64,000 bases of DNA from assembly GCA_938041035.1 (NCBI GenBank), contig CALHYX010000030.1:1-64000 (forward strand), written 5' to 3'. Numbering within the stretch: position 1 is the stretch's first letter; every line of letters starts with the position of its first letter. The DNA comes from an uncultured Acidimicrobiales bacterium (GTDB lineage Bacteria > Actinomycetota > Acidimicrobiia > Acidimicrobiales > SHLQ01). Below are positions 16,967-24,547 of this stretch, in pieces. The translations under genes were made by a program, and so were the position numbers. Under the pieces are notes generated by a model. The model ran no database searches, was not told the origin of the DNA, and saw nothing but the letters and a program-made list of their open reading frames with translations.

Positions 16967-17769
16967 GCACCATCGAACGCGATCTCGACCTCACGGCGGC
17001 CACGTTCGCCGACATCCGGGACCGGGTGGCCGGCGCGCGGTCGCCGGGCCCGGACCTCGACGTCGAGTTGCGCCACCCGCACCTGAGCGAACCGACCACC
17101 TGGCAGCGCTACCGCGACGATCGGCTGGTCGACTGGGTGGACTCCGCACGCCCCGCCGATCTGGTGGTGGAGTACGGCCCGACGCTCACCGAGGCCCTCT
17201 TCGGTATCGGCCTCGGCGAGGACGGCCAACCCGGCGCCGCCGACGCCATCCGGGTCGGCCTGCCCGGGACCACCCTCGATCGGCTGCCGCCGCTACATCG
17301 AAGTCTCGGCGGCCTCGACCGCATCCCCGGCGCCACCGTCGACGTGCAGTACCGGTTCACCGACTCGCCCGTCGCCACGGTGCCGGTGTTCGAGCGCTAC
17401 GTCGACGGTCAGCTCACCGATACCAGCGGCGGCGAACTCACCGATGCGCACGTGACGCTCACCGTGAAGTACGTAGCGATGCTCGCGTACCGAGCGGGCG
17501 AAATCGACCTCTACCAGCTGATCGCCGAGGAGCGGCCCGAAGGCCCGTTGCGGTACCTGAACCTGCTCGCCGGACTCTGCTCGCAACCGCCATTCCGCAC
17601 CGTCGCCAACGATGACGAACGCCGTCTGTACGCCGCGGTGAGCGCCTACACCCACCACATCACCAGCGGTGAACACCGGGTACGAGTCGGCCGCGTGGCG
17701 GCCCGCCTGCTCGACGGCTCAACCGCCGAGGAGTCACCGACCGGCCACGATCGAAAGGACCACCGATGA
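16963..17769 (+). CDS. Unknown biosynthetic-operon protein with internal repeat (possibly SCP2-like)
   Basis: A 268-residue soluble protein that I do not recognise. Two halves look alike. Each has a strand (DLDVELRH / TVDVQYRF), then WQRYRDDRLVDW / FERYVDGQLTDT, then an alternating hydrophobic strand (ADLVVEYGPTL / VTLTVKYVAML). This resembles the sterol-carrier (SCP2) ligand-binding pattern, where DADVTL-type strands precede a helix, so a lipid- or chain-holding role is possible but unproven. It overlaps both neighbours by ATGA, which places it firmly in the operon. There are no signal peptide, membrane segments or catalytic motif. Confidence 0.6.
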   Translation: MSTIERDLDLTAATFADIRDRVAGARSPGPDLDVELRHPHLSEPTTWQRYRDDRLVDWVDSARPADLVVEYGPTLTEALFGIGLGEDGQPGAADAIRVGLPGTTLDRLPPLHRSLGGLDRIPGATVDVQYRFTDSPVATVPVFERYVDGQLTDTSGGELTDAHVTLTVKYVAMLAYRAGEIDLYQLIAEERPEGPLRYLNLLAGLCSQPPFRTVANDDERRLYAAVSAYTHHITSGEHRVRVGRVAARLLDGSTAEESPTGHDRKDHR

Positions 17770-18875
17770 GTACCGAAGCCGGCATCGATACCGTCCTCGG
17801 CCACATCCGCAACGAGGTCGACGAGGGCCTCTTCAGCACCGGTGCCCAGGTGTTCGTCTGGCACGACGGCGCCGTGGTGGTCGACGAGGCCTACGGAAAC
17901 GACGGCTTCGGCGCACCCATGACCACCGACACCCTGCACCGCATCCACTGCGCCGGGAAACCGCTCGCCGCCCTGGCGATCGCCACCCTGGTCGACGACG
18001 ACGAGCTGTCCTTTCACGACGTCCTCGCCGATGTGATCGATGACCTCGACAACCCGGCGATCGGCGGGCTGACCATCGATGACCTGCTGGCTCACCGCGG
18101 CGGGCTCACCCAAATGGCGGCGGCCAACATGGAGTTTCTCGCCCCGACGGTGCGCACCGCGCTCGTCCGGGCGGTCCAGCCCGAGCACCGGTCCGAGGCC
18201 GTCGCGTACTCCGAATACGCCGCCTGGCATCTGCTGGGCCTGGCGATCAGCGACCTCACCGGAGCCCCCGCCGCCGACGCCATACGCGACCGCGTGCTCG
18301 CCCCCTTCGGGCTGGCCGACCAGCTGTTCATCGGCTTCTCGCCGGCCGAACGCGAACGCCACGGACACCGCCTGGTCCCCGGCCTCGACATGGCCGAGTT
18401 CGAACCGTTGCCCCTGCTCTTCGGGATCGCCGAACCCGTGGTCGCCGCCCGCGAGCTGCCGAACGGCACGCTGGGCTCGATGTCGGGCCTCGGCCGGTTC
18501 TACGTCGAACTGCTGGACATCCTCGACGGCCGCGCCACCGGACCCATCGCCGCCGAAACGCTGCGCCACCTGGTCGAACCGTCGGGGCCCACCGCCTGGG
18601 AGCCGCTCATGCAACGCGAGTGCCGGTACGGGCACGGCTTCATGGTCGACCTCGCCGAACACAAGTTCTCGCAGTACGCATCACCAACGTCGTTCGGTCA
18701 CTCCGGGTACAAGGGCGTCACCGCCGCGTTTGCCGACCCGGAGCACCGGCTGGTCGTGGCCCTGCACTACAACGGCCTCGTCGACGTGGCGTCGTCGCTC
18801 GACTTCCGCCGCCAGAGCCGGTTCGACGCCCTGTACCGGGCGTTGGTCGCGCCTCCGGCACGGGTGGCGGTGTGA
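17766..18875 (+). CDS. Beta-lactamase-fold hydrolase/acyltransferase with Cys at the nucleophile position
   Basis: A 369-residue protein of the class C beta-lactamase / LovD / esterase superfamily. The SxxK tetrad region reads RIHCAGKPLAAL, with C62 where the nucleophilic Ser normally is and K65 in place. The block LTIDDLLAHRGGL follows the family line. The YxN motif is YSE (Y148), and the third motif is GHSGYKG (312-314). A Cys nucleophile would suit thioester or acyl transfer, as LovD does with an ACP-bound acyl group. The gene overlaps its neighbours (ATGA before, TGATG after). Function could be acyltransfer, thioesterase or cyclisation. There is no signal peptide, so it acts in the cytoplasm, unlike true beta-lactamases. 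Confidence 0.82.
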   Translation: MSTEAGIDTVLGHIRNEVDEGLFSTGAQVFVWHDGAVVVDEAYGNDGFGAPMTTDTLHRIHCAGKPLAALAIATLVDDDELSFHDVLADVIDDLDNPAIGGLTIDDLLAHRGGLTQMAAANMEFLAPTVRTALVRAVQPEHRSEAVAYSEYAAWHLLGLAISDLTGAPAADAIRDRVLAPFGLADQLFIGFSPAERERHGHRLVPGLDMAEFEPLPLLFGIAEPVVAARELPNGTLGSMSGLGRFYVELLDILDGRATGPIAAETLRHLVEPSGPTAWEPLMQRECRYGHGFMVDLAEHKFSQYASPTSFGHSGYKGVTAAFADPEHRLVVALHYNGLVDVASSLDFRRQSRFDALYRALVAPPARVAV

Positions 18876-20146
18876 TGGCGGTCGCTCCCTCGCTTCCGCC
18901 CCGAGCCCGGGCATCCGGTACCGCGCGTGTTCACAACGGCACGCGTGTTCACGATGGCATAAATGCCGACTGGCCTACGTGGCTGACGGCGCCGCACGTG
19001 CAGGACCGGCTCGATCTGTGGTCGCGCTTGCAACGGCGCCGCCCGGTGCGAATCGAACGCAATCGCCGGGCCGTGGTGGTCACCGGCGACCCCGAACTAC
19101 GCGAACTCCTGCGCCACCCGGCGGTCGGCAAGGACGGCATCGCGGCATCGGCGGACGTCGACGATGTCGCCTCGCTCTCGGCGGTGTTTCTCGAGTCGCC
19201 CCTCGCCCTCGACGCTCCCCGCCACCCCGCCGTGCGCCGCGTCGCCCGGCCCGTCATCGCCGAGGTCACGGCCGACCCCGCCCACACCCGCATGGTCGCC
19301 GCCACGTTTGCCGCCGCGATCGCCGATGCGGCACGAGAGCCGATCGACCTCATCGAGCGAGCCACCACGCCGATCGCCCTGGCCGTATCGGCCGCAATCG
19401 CCGGCACGGACCACGAGATCGCCGAGCCGCTGGCGAAATGGGGCACCGACATCGTCCACCGGTTGAGCAGCGAGGTGACGCCGATCGATACCGAGCGGGC
19501 CATCGCGGCCGCCCAGTCAGCGGTCCCCGAGGTCGAACGGCTGCTCGCCTGCCCGCACGCCCGCGCCGGCGTGCTCGGCGCGCTCAAGAACGACCCGGGC
19601 ACCGTTACCCCGGGCGAGGCGGTCGCGCTGGTGATGATGGCGTTTCTGGCCGGCACCGAGACCCTGTCGAGCTTCCTCGGCGCCATCGCCGGATTCGTGC
19701 TCACCCTCGCGCCCGCCCAACGGGCGCACGTGCTCAGCGACGACGCCGCCTGCGCGGGGTTGGTCGACGAGGTCGCCCGGCTTTTCTCGCCGGTGCAGTA
19801 CTTCTACTACCGGTCGTTGGCCCCGCTCGAGATCGGCGGGGTGGCGATCGCCGCCGACAACGTCGTGGTGCTGGGGTTCGGCGTGGCCGGGCGCGACCCA
19901 CGAGTCCAGGAGGATCCGCAGCGGGTCCGAACCAACCGCGCCGACCACGGCATGGCCTTCAGCATCGGCCGGCACTACTGCATGGGCGCGCAGCTGTCGC
20001 GCTCCCTGGGGGCCGCCACCGCCCGGGCCGTCGCCCGCCACGCCCCCACCGAACTCACCGTCGCCGATGTGGGTTGGGGGCCCCGCAGCTTCCTTCACCG
20101 ACTCGAACGACTCACCGTCCACCACCGACCGAGGAGCCGACCATGA
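18875..20146 (+). CDS. Cytochrome P450
   Basis: A 423-residue bacterial P450. The I-helix oxygen-activation motif is AGTETLSSF, the K-helix ExxR is in DEVARL, and the haem loop FSIGRHYCMGAQLSR carries the Cys ligand. It oxidises a C-H bond or double bond using reductase partners not encoded here. The ATG overlaps the preceding stop as TGATG. In a carrier-protein operon it probably acts on an ACP-bound or released chain, creating the hydroxyl a sulfotransferase could then modify (inference). The first ~25 residues are Arg/Pro/Ala-rich and unlike the usual N-terminus. Confidence 0.93.
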   Translation: MAVAPSLPPRARASGTARVHNGTRVHDGINADWPTWLTAPHVQDRLDLWSRLQRRRPVRIERNRRAVVVTGDPELRELLRHPAVGKDGIAASADVDDVASLSAVFLESPLALDAPRHPAVRRVARPVIAEVTADPAHTRMVAATFAAAIADAAREPIDLIERATTPIALAVSAAIAGTDHEIAEPLAKWGTDIVHRLSSEVTPIDTERAIAAAQSAVPEVERLLACPHARAGVLGALKNDPGTVTPGEAVALVMMAFLAGTETLSSFLGAIAGFVLTLAPAQRAHVLSDDAACAGLVDEVARLFSPVQYFYYRSLAPLEIGGVAIAADNVVVLGFGVAGRDPRVQEDPQRVRTNRADHGMAFSIGRHYCMGAQLSRSLGAATARAVARHAPTELTVADVGWGPRSFLHRLERLTVHHRPRSRP

Positions 20147-21357
20147 CCCGAGCCCGCGTCCTATCCCAGGGGGTGAAGTCGCCGCTCGGCACCACTGTCG
20201 ACACCGTCTGGGAGGCAGCCCTCGAAGCGACGGCCGCCGCCGAAAAGCGCGAGTGCACCTACATCGACCAGACCCGTGACTTTGTCGTGCGCCCCACCGA
20301 ATTCGACGGTGCCGAGTACTTCGAACGCGCCGAGTTGCGGCGCATGGATCGCCTGCACGTGCTCGGCCTCGCCGCCGCCGCCGACGCGATCGCCGCGGTC
20401 CCCGGGGGCATCGATCCCGACCGCACGGCCGTGGTTGCGGGCATTGGCTTCTGCGCCCTCGGCAAGCTCGAGGAACAACACGCGCTCACCCTCACCAACC
20501 CCCGCCGGGTGAACCCGCTCGCCATCCCGCTCACGATGGTGAACAGCCTGGCGGCCCACGCCGCGATGCGCTTCGGGATCACCGGGCCGTCGCACACCGT
20601 TTCGACCGCCTGTGCGTCGGGTACCGATGCGGTCGGGTACTCGCTCTTCCTGCTGCGCGCCGGCCTCGCCGACCGGGTGCTGGTCATCGGCGCCGACGCC
20701 ATGCTCGTGCCCGGCGCCATGCAGTTCTTCGCCCGGACCGGCGCCACCTGCAAGGCCGCCGACGATCTCGCGGTCGCCTCGCGGCCCTTCGACATCGACC
20801 GCAGCGGGCTCGTGCTCGGCGAGGCCGCCGGCGCCCTCGTCCTGGAGTCCGACGCCCTCGCTCCGTCAAGCACCGCCGACGGCGACACCGCGCTCGGCTA
20901 CATCGCCGGGTACGGCGCGTCGTCCGACGCTCACCACGTGACCGCCCCGCACCCCGAAGGGGTGGGCGCCGTCGCGGCCATGACTCGGGCGGTGGCCGAC
21001 GCCGGGCTCGTCGCCGACGACATCACGAGCGTGAACGCCCACGGAACCTCGACCAAACTCAACGACGCAACCGAGGCCCGAGCGATCGGCAAGGTCTTCG
21101 GGTCGGCGATGCCGGTCACCTCGATCAAGGGCGCCTCGGGCCACTGCATTGCGGGCTCCGGGCTGCTCGAGGCCATCGTGGCGCTGCGCACGGCGCGCAC
21201 CGGAATCGTTCCGCCGATCGGCGGGCTGCGCACCCTCGACCCCGCATGCGAGATCAACGCGGTCGCCGGACAACCGTTGCGGGGCCCGGCCGGTCCGGTG
21301 ATCTCCAACTCGTTCGGGTTCGGCGGCCACAACGCGTCGATCGTGGTCACCCCATGA
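20143..21357 (+). CDS. Beta-ketoacyl-ACP synthase (FabF-like), second of the cluster
   Basis: A 404-residue ketosynthase with canonical motifs: STACASGTD (C157), NAHGTST (H300), KGASGH (K329, H334) and the glycine-rich C-terminus NSFGFGGHN. It is a full condensing enzyme rather than a chain-length factor. Compared with the first ketosynthase of the operon it keeps the standard nucleophile context, so the two probably differ in primer or chain-length choice or act as a heterodimer. It overlaps the P450 and ketoreductase genes by ATGA on either side. A longer plus-strand frame starting near 18.1 kb is a shadow of the P450 and hydrolase genes. Confidence 0.92.
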   Translation: MTRARVLSQGVKSPLGTTVDTVWEAALEATAAAEKRECTYIDQTRDFVVRPTEFDGAEYFERAELRRMDRLHVLGLAAAADAIAAVPGGIDPDRTAVVAGIGFCALGKLEEQHALTLTNPRRVNPLAIPLTMVNSLAAHAAMRFGITGPSHTVSTACASGTDAVGYSLFLLRAGLADRVLVIGADAMLVPGAMQFFARTGATCKAADDLAVASRPFDIDRSGLVLGEAAGALVLESDALAPSSTADGDTALGYIAGYGASSDAHHVTAPHPEGVGAVAAMTRAVADAGLVADDITSVNAHGTSTKLNDATEARAIGKVFGSAMPVTSIKGASGHCIAGSGLLEAIVALRTARTGIVPPIGGLRTLDPACEINAVAGQPLRGPAGPVISNSFGFGGHNASIVVTP

Positions 21358-22094
21358 GCCGTTCGGTACTCATCACCGGAGCCTCGTCGGGCATCGGCCG
21401 CTCCGTCGCCCTGGCCCACGCGGCGGCCGGTCATCGCGTCGTCGGCACCTACGCCACCTCCGCCGAAGCCGCCGCCGAGGTCGCCGCGACCGCCGACCGG
21501 GCCGGCCACGACCTCACCTTCCACCAACTCGACGTCGCCGATGCGGCGTCGGTCGACGAACTGTTCGCCAAGCTCAAGGCCGACGACAACCTGCCCGAGG
21601 TGCTCGTGTCGAACGCCGGCATCGTCGCCGACGAGATCGGTTTGAAATTGAGCGACGACAAGTTCACCGCGGTCATCGAAGCCAACCTCACGGGGTCGTT
21701 CCGGGTGGCGCGCGCCGCGCTGCGACCGATGGTGCGCGCCCGCTACGGCCGCATCGTGTTCGTGTCGTCGGTGCTCGCGTACCTGGGCGGCCCCGGCCAG
21801 GCGAACTACGCGGCGTCGAAGGCCGGCCTGATCGGCATGGCCCGCTCGCTCGTGCGCGAAACGGCCGCCCGCAACATCACCATCAATGTGGTGACGCCCG
21901 GCCCCATCGACACCGCCATGTTGGCCACCGCCCCCGGCGCCGCCCTCGACCTGGTGAAGGCGGCCATTCCCGTCGGCCGCTTCGGCACCCCGGACGAGGC
22001 CGCCCACGTCGTGTCGATGCTCACGGCCGAAGCCGCATCATTCGTCACCGGCGCCATCGTGCCGGTCGACGGCGGCCTGGGCATGGGCCACTAA
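21354..22094 (+). CDS. Short-chain dehydrogenase, FabG-like ketoreductase
   Basis: A 246-residue SDR. The cofactor loop is TGASSGIG, the NAG of VLVSNAG is present, and the catalytic set is N in EANLTG, S in VSSVLAYLG, and YAASK. PGPIDTAM and VTGAIVPVDGG follow. This is the pattern of NADPH-dependent beta-ketoacyl-ACP reductases, which would reduce the keto group made by the cluster's ketosynthases. It is the last gene of the operon, coupled by ATGA to the second ketosynthase. No dehydratase or enoyl reductase accompanies it, so later reductions, if any, rely on housekeeping enzymes. Confidence 0.92.
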   Translation: MSRSVLITGASSGIGRSVALAHAAAGHRVVGTYATSAEAAAEVAATADRAGHDLTFHQLDVADAASVDELFAKLKADDNLPEVLVSNAGIVADEIGLKLSDDKFTAVIEANLTGSFRVARAALRPMVRARYGRIVFVSSVLAYLGGPGQANYAASKAGLIGMARSLVRETAARNITINVVTPGPIDTAMLATAPGAALDLVKAAIPVGRFGTPDEAAHVVSMLTAEAASFVTGAIVPVDGGLGMGH

Positions 22095-22170
22095 GGGCAG
22101 GTCACCTCTCCATTCGACGGTGCCGCGATGGTCGGCGATGCTCGTCGGGCACGAGATGAGGGGGCACTTC

Positions 22171-23265
22171 ATGCGCATTGCAGTACTCACCAGCGGCGGT
22201 GACGCGCCGGGAATGAATGCGGCCATCCGAGCGGTCACCGTCGTGGCGCTGGCCCTCGGTCATGAACCGGTGGGGGTGCAGCACGGCTACCGCGGGCTCA
22301 TCGACGGCGAGCTCGCACCCCTCGCGCTCGACGATGTGGCCGACGCGCTGCGCCGGGGCGGGACGCTGTTGCAATCGGCTCGCTGTCTCGAGTTCCACGA
22401 GCCCGAGGTCCGCGACCGGGCGCGGACAGTCCTGACCGAGCACGACATCGGGGGCCTCATCGTGATCGGCGGAAACGGATCGCTCACCGGTGCCCTCCAT
22501 CTGAGCGACCCCGCCGAGGCGGGCGGCTGGCCGGTGAAGGTCATGGGCATTCCGGCATCGATCGACAACGACATCGCCCTCACCAGCCTGTCGATCGGTG
22601 TCGACACCGCGATGAACACCATCGTCGAGGCCTGCGACAAGATCGCCGACACCGCCAGCGCCCACGACCGCGTGTTCCTCGTGGAGGTCATGGGCCGCGA
22701 CTGCGGCTACCTGGCCATGACCAGCGCCATCGCCAGCGGGGCCGACATGGTGCTGTTCCCCGAGGCGGACCGCTCCGAGGCCCAACTGGTCGGCGCGGTT
22801 GCCGATTCGGTGCTCGCGGTGCGCAAGCGCAGCGGATCGCAAAAGGTCATCGCCATCAAAGCCGAGGGCATCGAGACCACCCCCGATCGACTCAAGGAGC
22901 TGGTCGACGCCGAACTCTCCGAACGCTCCGGCGGTACCGCCGCCCCGATCGAGACCCGGGTCACCGTGCTCGGCCACGTCGTGCGGGGCGGGCGACCCAG
23001 CGCCTTCGATCGACTGCTCGGCTCCCGGATGGGCAATGTGGCCGTGCGGGCGCTCGTCGACGGCGAGCACCGACAGATGGTGGCGTGGCTGCCGCCGGTC
23101 GACGCCGGCGACTTCGGCGAGCGCTCCGTACACGACCCGTACTGTCACCTCATGCCGATCGACGTCGTGCTCGAAGCCACCCGCCAACTCCTGGACGGCC
23201 AGAGCCCCCTCGCCCGCTGGCGCTCGACCATCTTCGACGACTTGCAGGACGTGTTCCTGCTGTAG
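22171..23265 (+). CDS. 6-phosphofructokinase-family protein
   Basis: A 364-residue PFK-fold protein starting MRIAVLTSGGDAPGMNAAIRAV. IPASIDNDI holds the catalytic base D132, and MGRDCGYLAM and the GHVVRGG effector or substrate loop are present. The phosphoryl-donor loop reads GGNGS instead of GGDGS. N102 replaces the Asp that binds Mg in the E. coli enzyme, while the Gly that selects ATP over PPi is kept. Activity could therefore be altered, or this may be a clade-specific variant. It follows the biosynthetic operon by 76 bases on the same strand but is likely an independent unit. PfkA is the nearest assignment. Confidence 0.85.
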   Translation: MRIAVLTSGGDAPGMNAAIRAVTVVALALGHEPVGVQHGYRGLIDGELAPLALDDVADALRRGGTLLQSARCLEFHEPEVRDRARTVLTEHDIGGLIVIGGNGSLTGALHLSDPAEAGGWPVKVMGIPASIDNDIALTSLSIGVDTAMNTIVEACDKIADTASAHDRVFLVEVMGRDCGYLAMTSAIASGADMVLFPEADRSEAQLVGAVADSVLAVRKRSGSQKVIAIKAEGIETTPDRLKELVDAELSERSGGTAAPIETRVTVLGHVVRGGRPSAFDRLLGSRMGNVAVRALVDGEHRQMVAWLPPVDAGDFGERSVHDPYCHLMPIDVVLEATRQLLDGQSPLARWRSTIFDDLQDVFLL

Positions 23266-23293
23266 CGGCGCGCGGACCGGCGCGCCGAGCGCA

Positions 23294-24547
23294 CTAGGCC
23301 CGGTCGGCCCACCAGGCGCGCAACGCGGTCTCGGCATCGCCCTTCGTCAACGGGCCGGACTCGAACCGGAGCTCGCGCAGATGGTCGGTCGCTTCGCCGA
23401 TCACCGGGCCGGGTTCGAGGTTGAGCAGCGCCATGATCGATTCGCCGTCGAGCGGCGGGGCCCAGTCGGTGAGATCCTCCGCCGCGGCGAGGTTCTCCAG
23501 CCCGGCGACCACCGCCTCGGCCCGGTCGGCATCGATGGCCGCCAGCACGGCGACGGCCCGATCGCGTTGCGAGCCCGACCGCCAGGCGAACCGGCGCAGC
23601 ACGCCCGGTGCGGTCGCTTCGTCGGCGGTGTACAGCTCTTCGATCGCACCGAGCGTCTTGGCCACGGCCGCCACCTGCTCGTTGCTGAACCGCAGCTCAC
23701 CGAGCCGGGCCCGGGCCCCGCCCGGCCCTTCGGGGTGCAGCACCAGGGCCAGCCGGGTGAGTGGGTCGGGTTCGAGGGCGGCCAGGGCCACCCGGTCGAC
23801 GGCCGCAAGCTCGGGAACCGAACGGGCGGCCAACCCGGTGGCGACCAGGAACTCGATACCCGCGGTGGGGTCGGACAGGGCCAACAGCTTCACCACCTCG
23901 TCGCGCACCCGCTCACGACTGATGATGTCGAGCCGCTCGACCATGGCCTCCACCGCGGCGAGCAGCTCCGGTGCCGGAGTCAGCCCGTACCCGGCCTGGA
24001 AACGGGCGGCCCGCAGCATCCGCAACGGGTCGTCGCCGAACGACACCTCCGGATCGAGCGGGGTGCGCAACGTGCCCGAAGCCAGATCCGCCCGGCCGCC
24101 GTACGGGTCGATGATGGCCCCGTCGGGCAGCGACCTGGCCATGGCGTTCACGGTGAAGTCGCGGCGCGACAGATCGGCTTCGATCTCGGTCGAGAAGGCC
24201 ACGGCCGGCTTGCGCGAATCCGGGGCATAGGACTCGGCCCGATGGGTCGTGATCTCATACGGGCGACCCTCCCAGGTGCAGCCGATCGTGCCGAACCGTT
24301 CGCCCTGGGTCCACACCGCCTCCGCCCGCTCGCCGACGATCGCCTTGATCTCGGTGGGAACGGCGTCGGTCGTACAGTCGAGATCGGCCGAAGCCCCCGT
24401 CGGCCGGCCGAGCACCTGATCGCGCACCACCCCGCCCACCAGGTACAGGCGCTTGCCGGCGGCGGCAAACGCCTCGCCCAGCGATCGGGCGACCTCGAGC
24501 AGTTCCGCGACGCCCGCGTCCTCGGCGCCTCCGGGGTTACCGCTCAC
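23294..24547 (-). CDS. CCA tRNA nucleotidyltransferase / poly(A) polymerase family
   Basis: A 417-residue class II nucleotidyltransferase. VGGVVRD (37-43) and ADLDCTTDA (catalytic D55 and D57) lead. They are followed by RRDFTVNAMA (128-137), DPYGGRADLASGTLR and the helical DPLRMLRAARFQAGYGL. It adds CCA to tRNA 3' ends, which matters here because the tRNA-Ile in this window lacks an encoded CCA. The C-terminal part shows no HDxxK motif of an HD phosphohydrolase domain, although mycobacterial homologues carry one. It starts with GTG overlapping the deacetylase stop (GTGA). The gene occupies the same position near oriC as mycobacterial pcnA. Confidence 0.9.
   Translation of the reverse strand: MSGNPGGAEDAGVAELLEVARSLGEAFAAAGKRLYLVGGVVRDQVLGRPTGASADLDCTTDAVPTEIKAIVGERAEAVWTQGERFGTIGCTWEGRPYEITTHRAESYAPDSRKPAVAFSTEIEADLSRRDFTVNAMARSLPDGAIIDPYGGRADLASGTLRTPLDPEVSFGDDPLRMLRAARFQAGYGLTPAPELLAAVEAMVERLDIISRERVRDEVVKLLALSDPTAGIEFLVATGLAARSVPELAAVDRVALAALEPDPLTRLALVLHPEGPGGARARLGELRFSNEQVAAVAKTLGAIEELYTADEATAPGVLRRFAWRSGSQRDRAVAVLAAIDADRAEAVVAGLENLAAAEDLTDWAPPLDGESIMALLNLEPGPVIGEATDHLRELRFESGPLTKGDAETALRAWWADRA

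Noticed and set aside
18079..21357. 1092-codon plus-strand frame
   Set aside because: Only the last 404 residues are a ketosynthase. The earlier part is a shifted frame over the hydrolase and P450 genes and is Arg/Pro-rich nonsense.
14685..21357. Classical type II polyketide KS-alpha/KS-beta pair
   Set aside because: Both ketosynthases keep the active-site Cys and they are not adjacent. A chain-length factor would have Gln or another residue instead.
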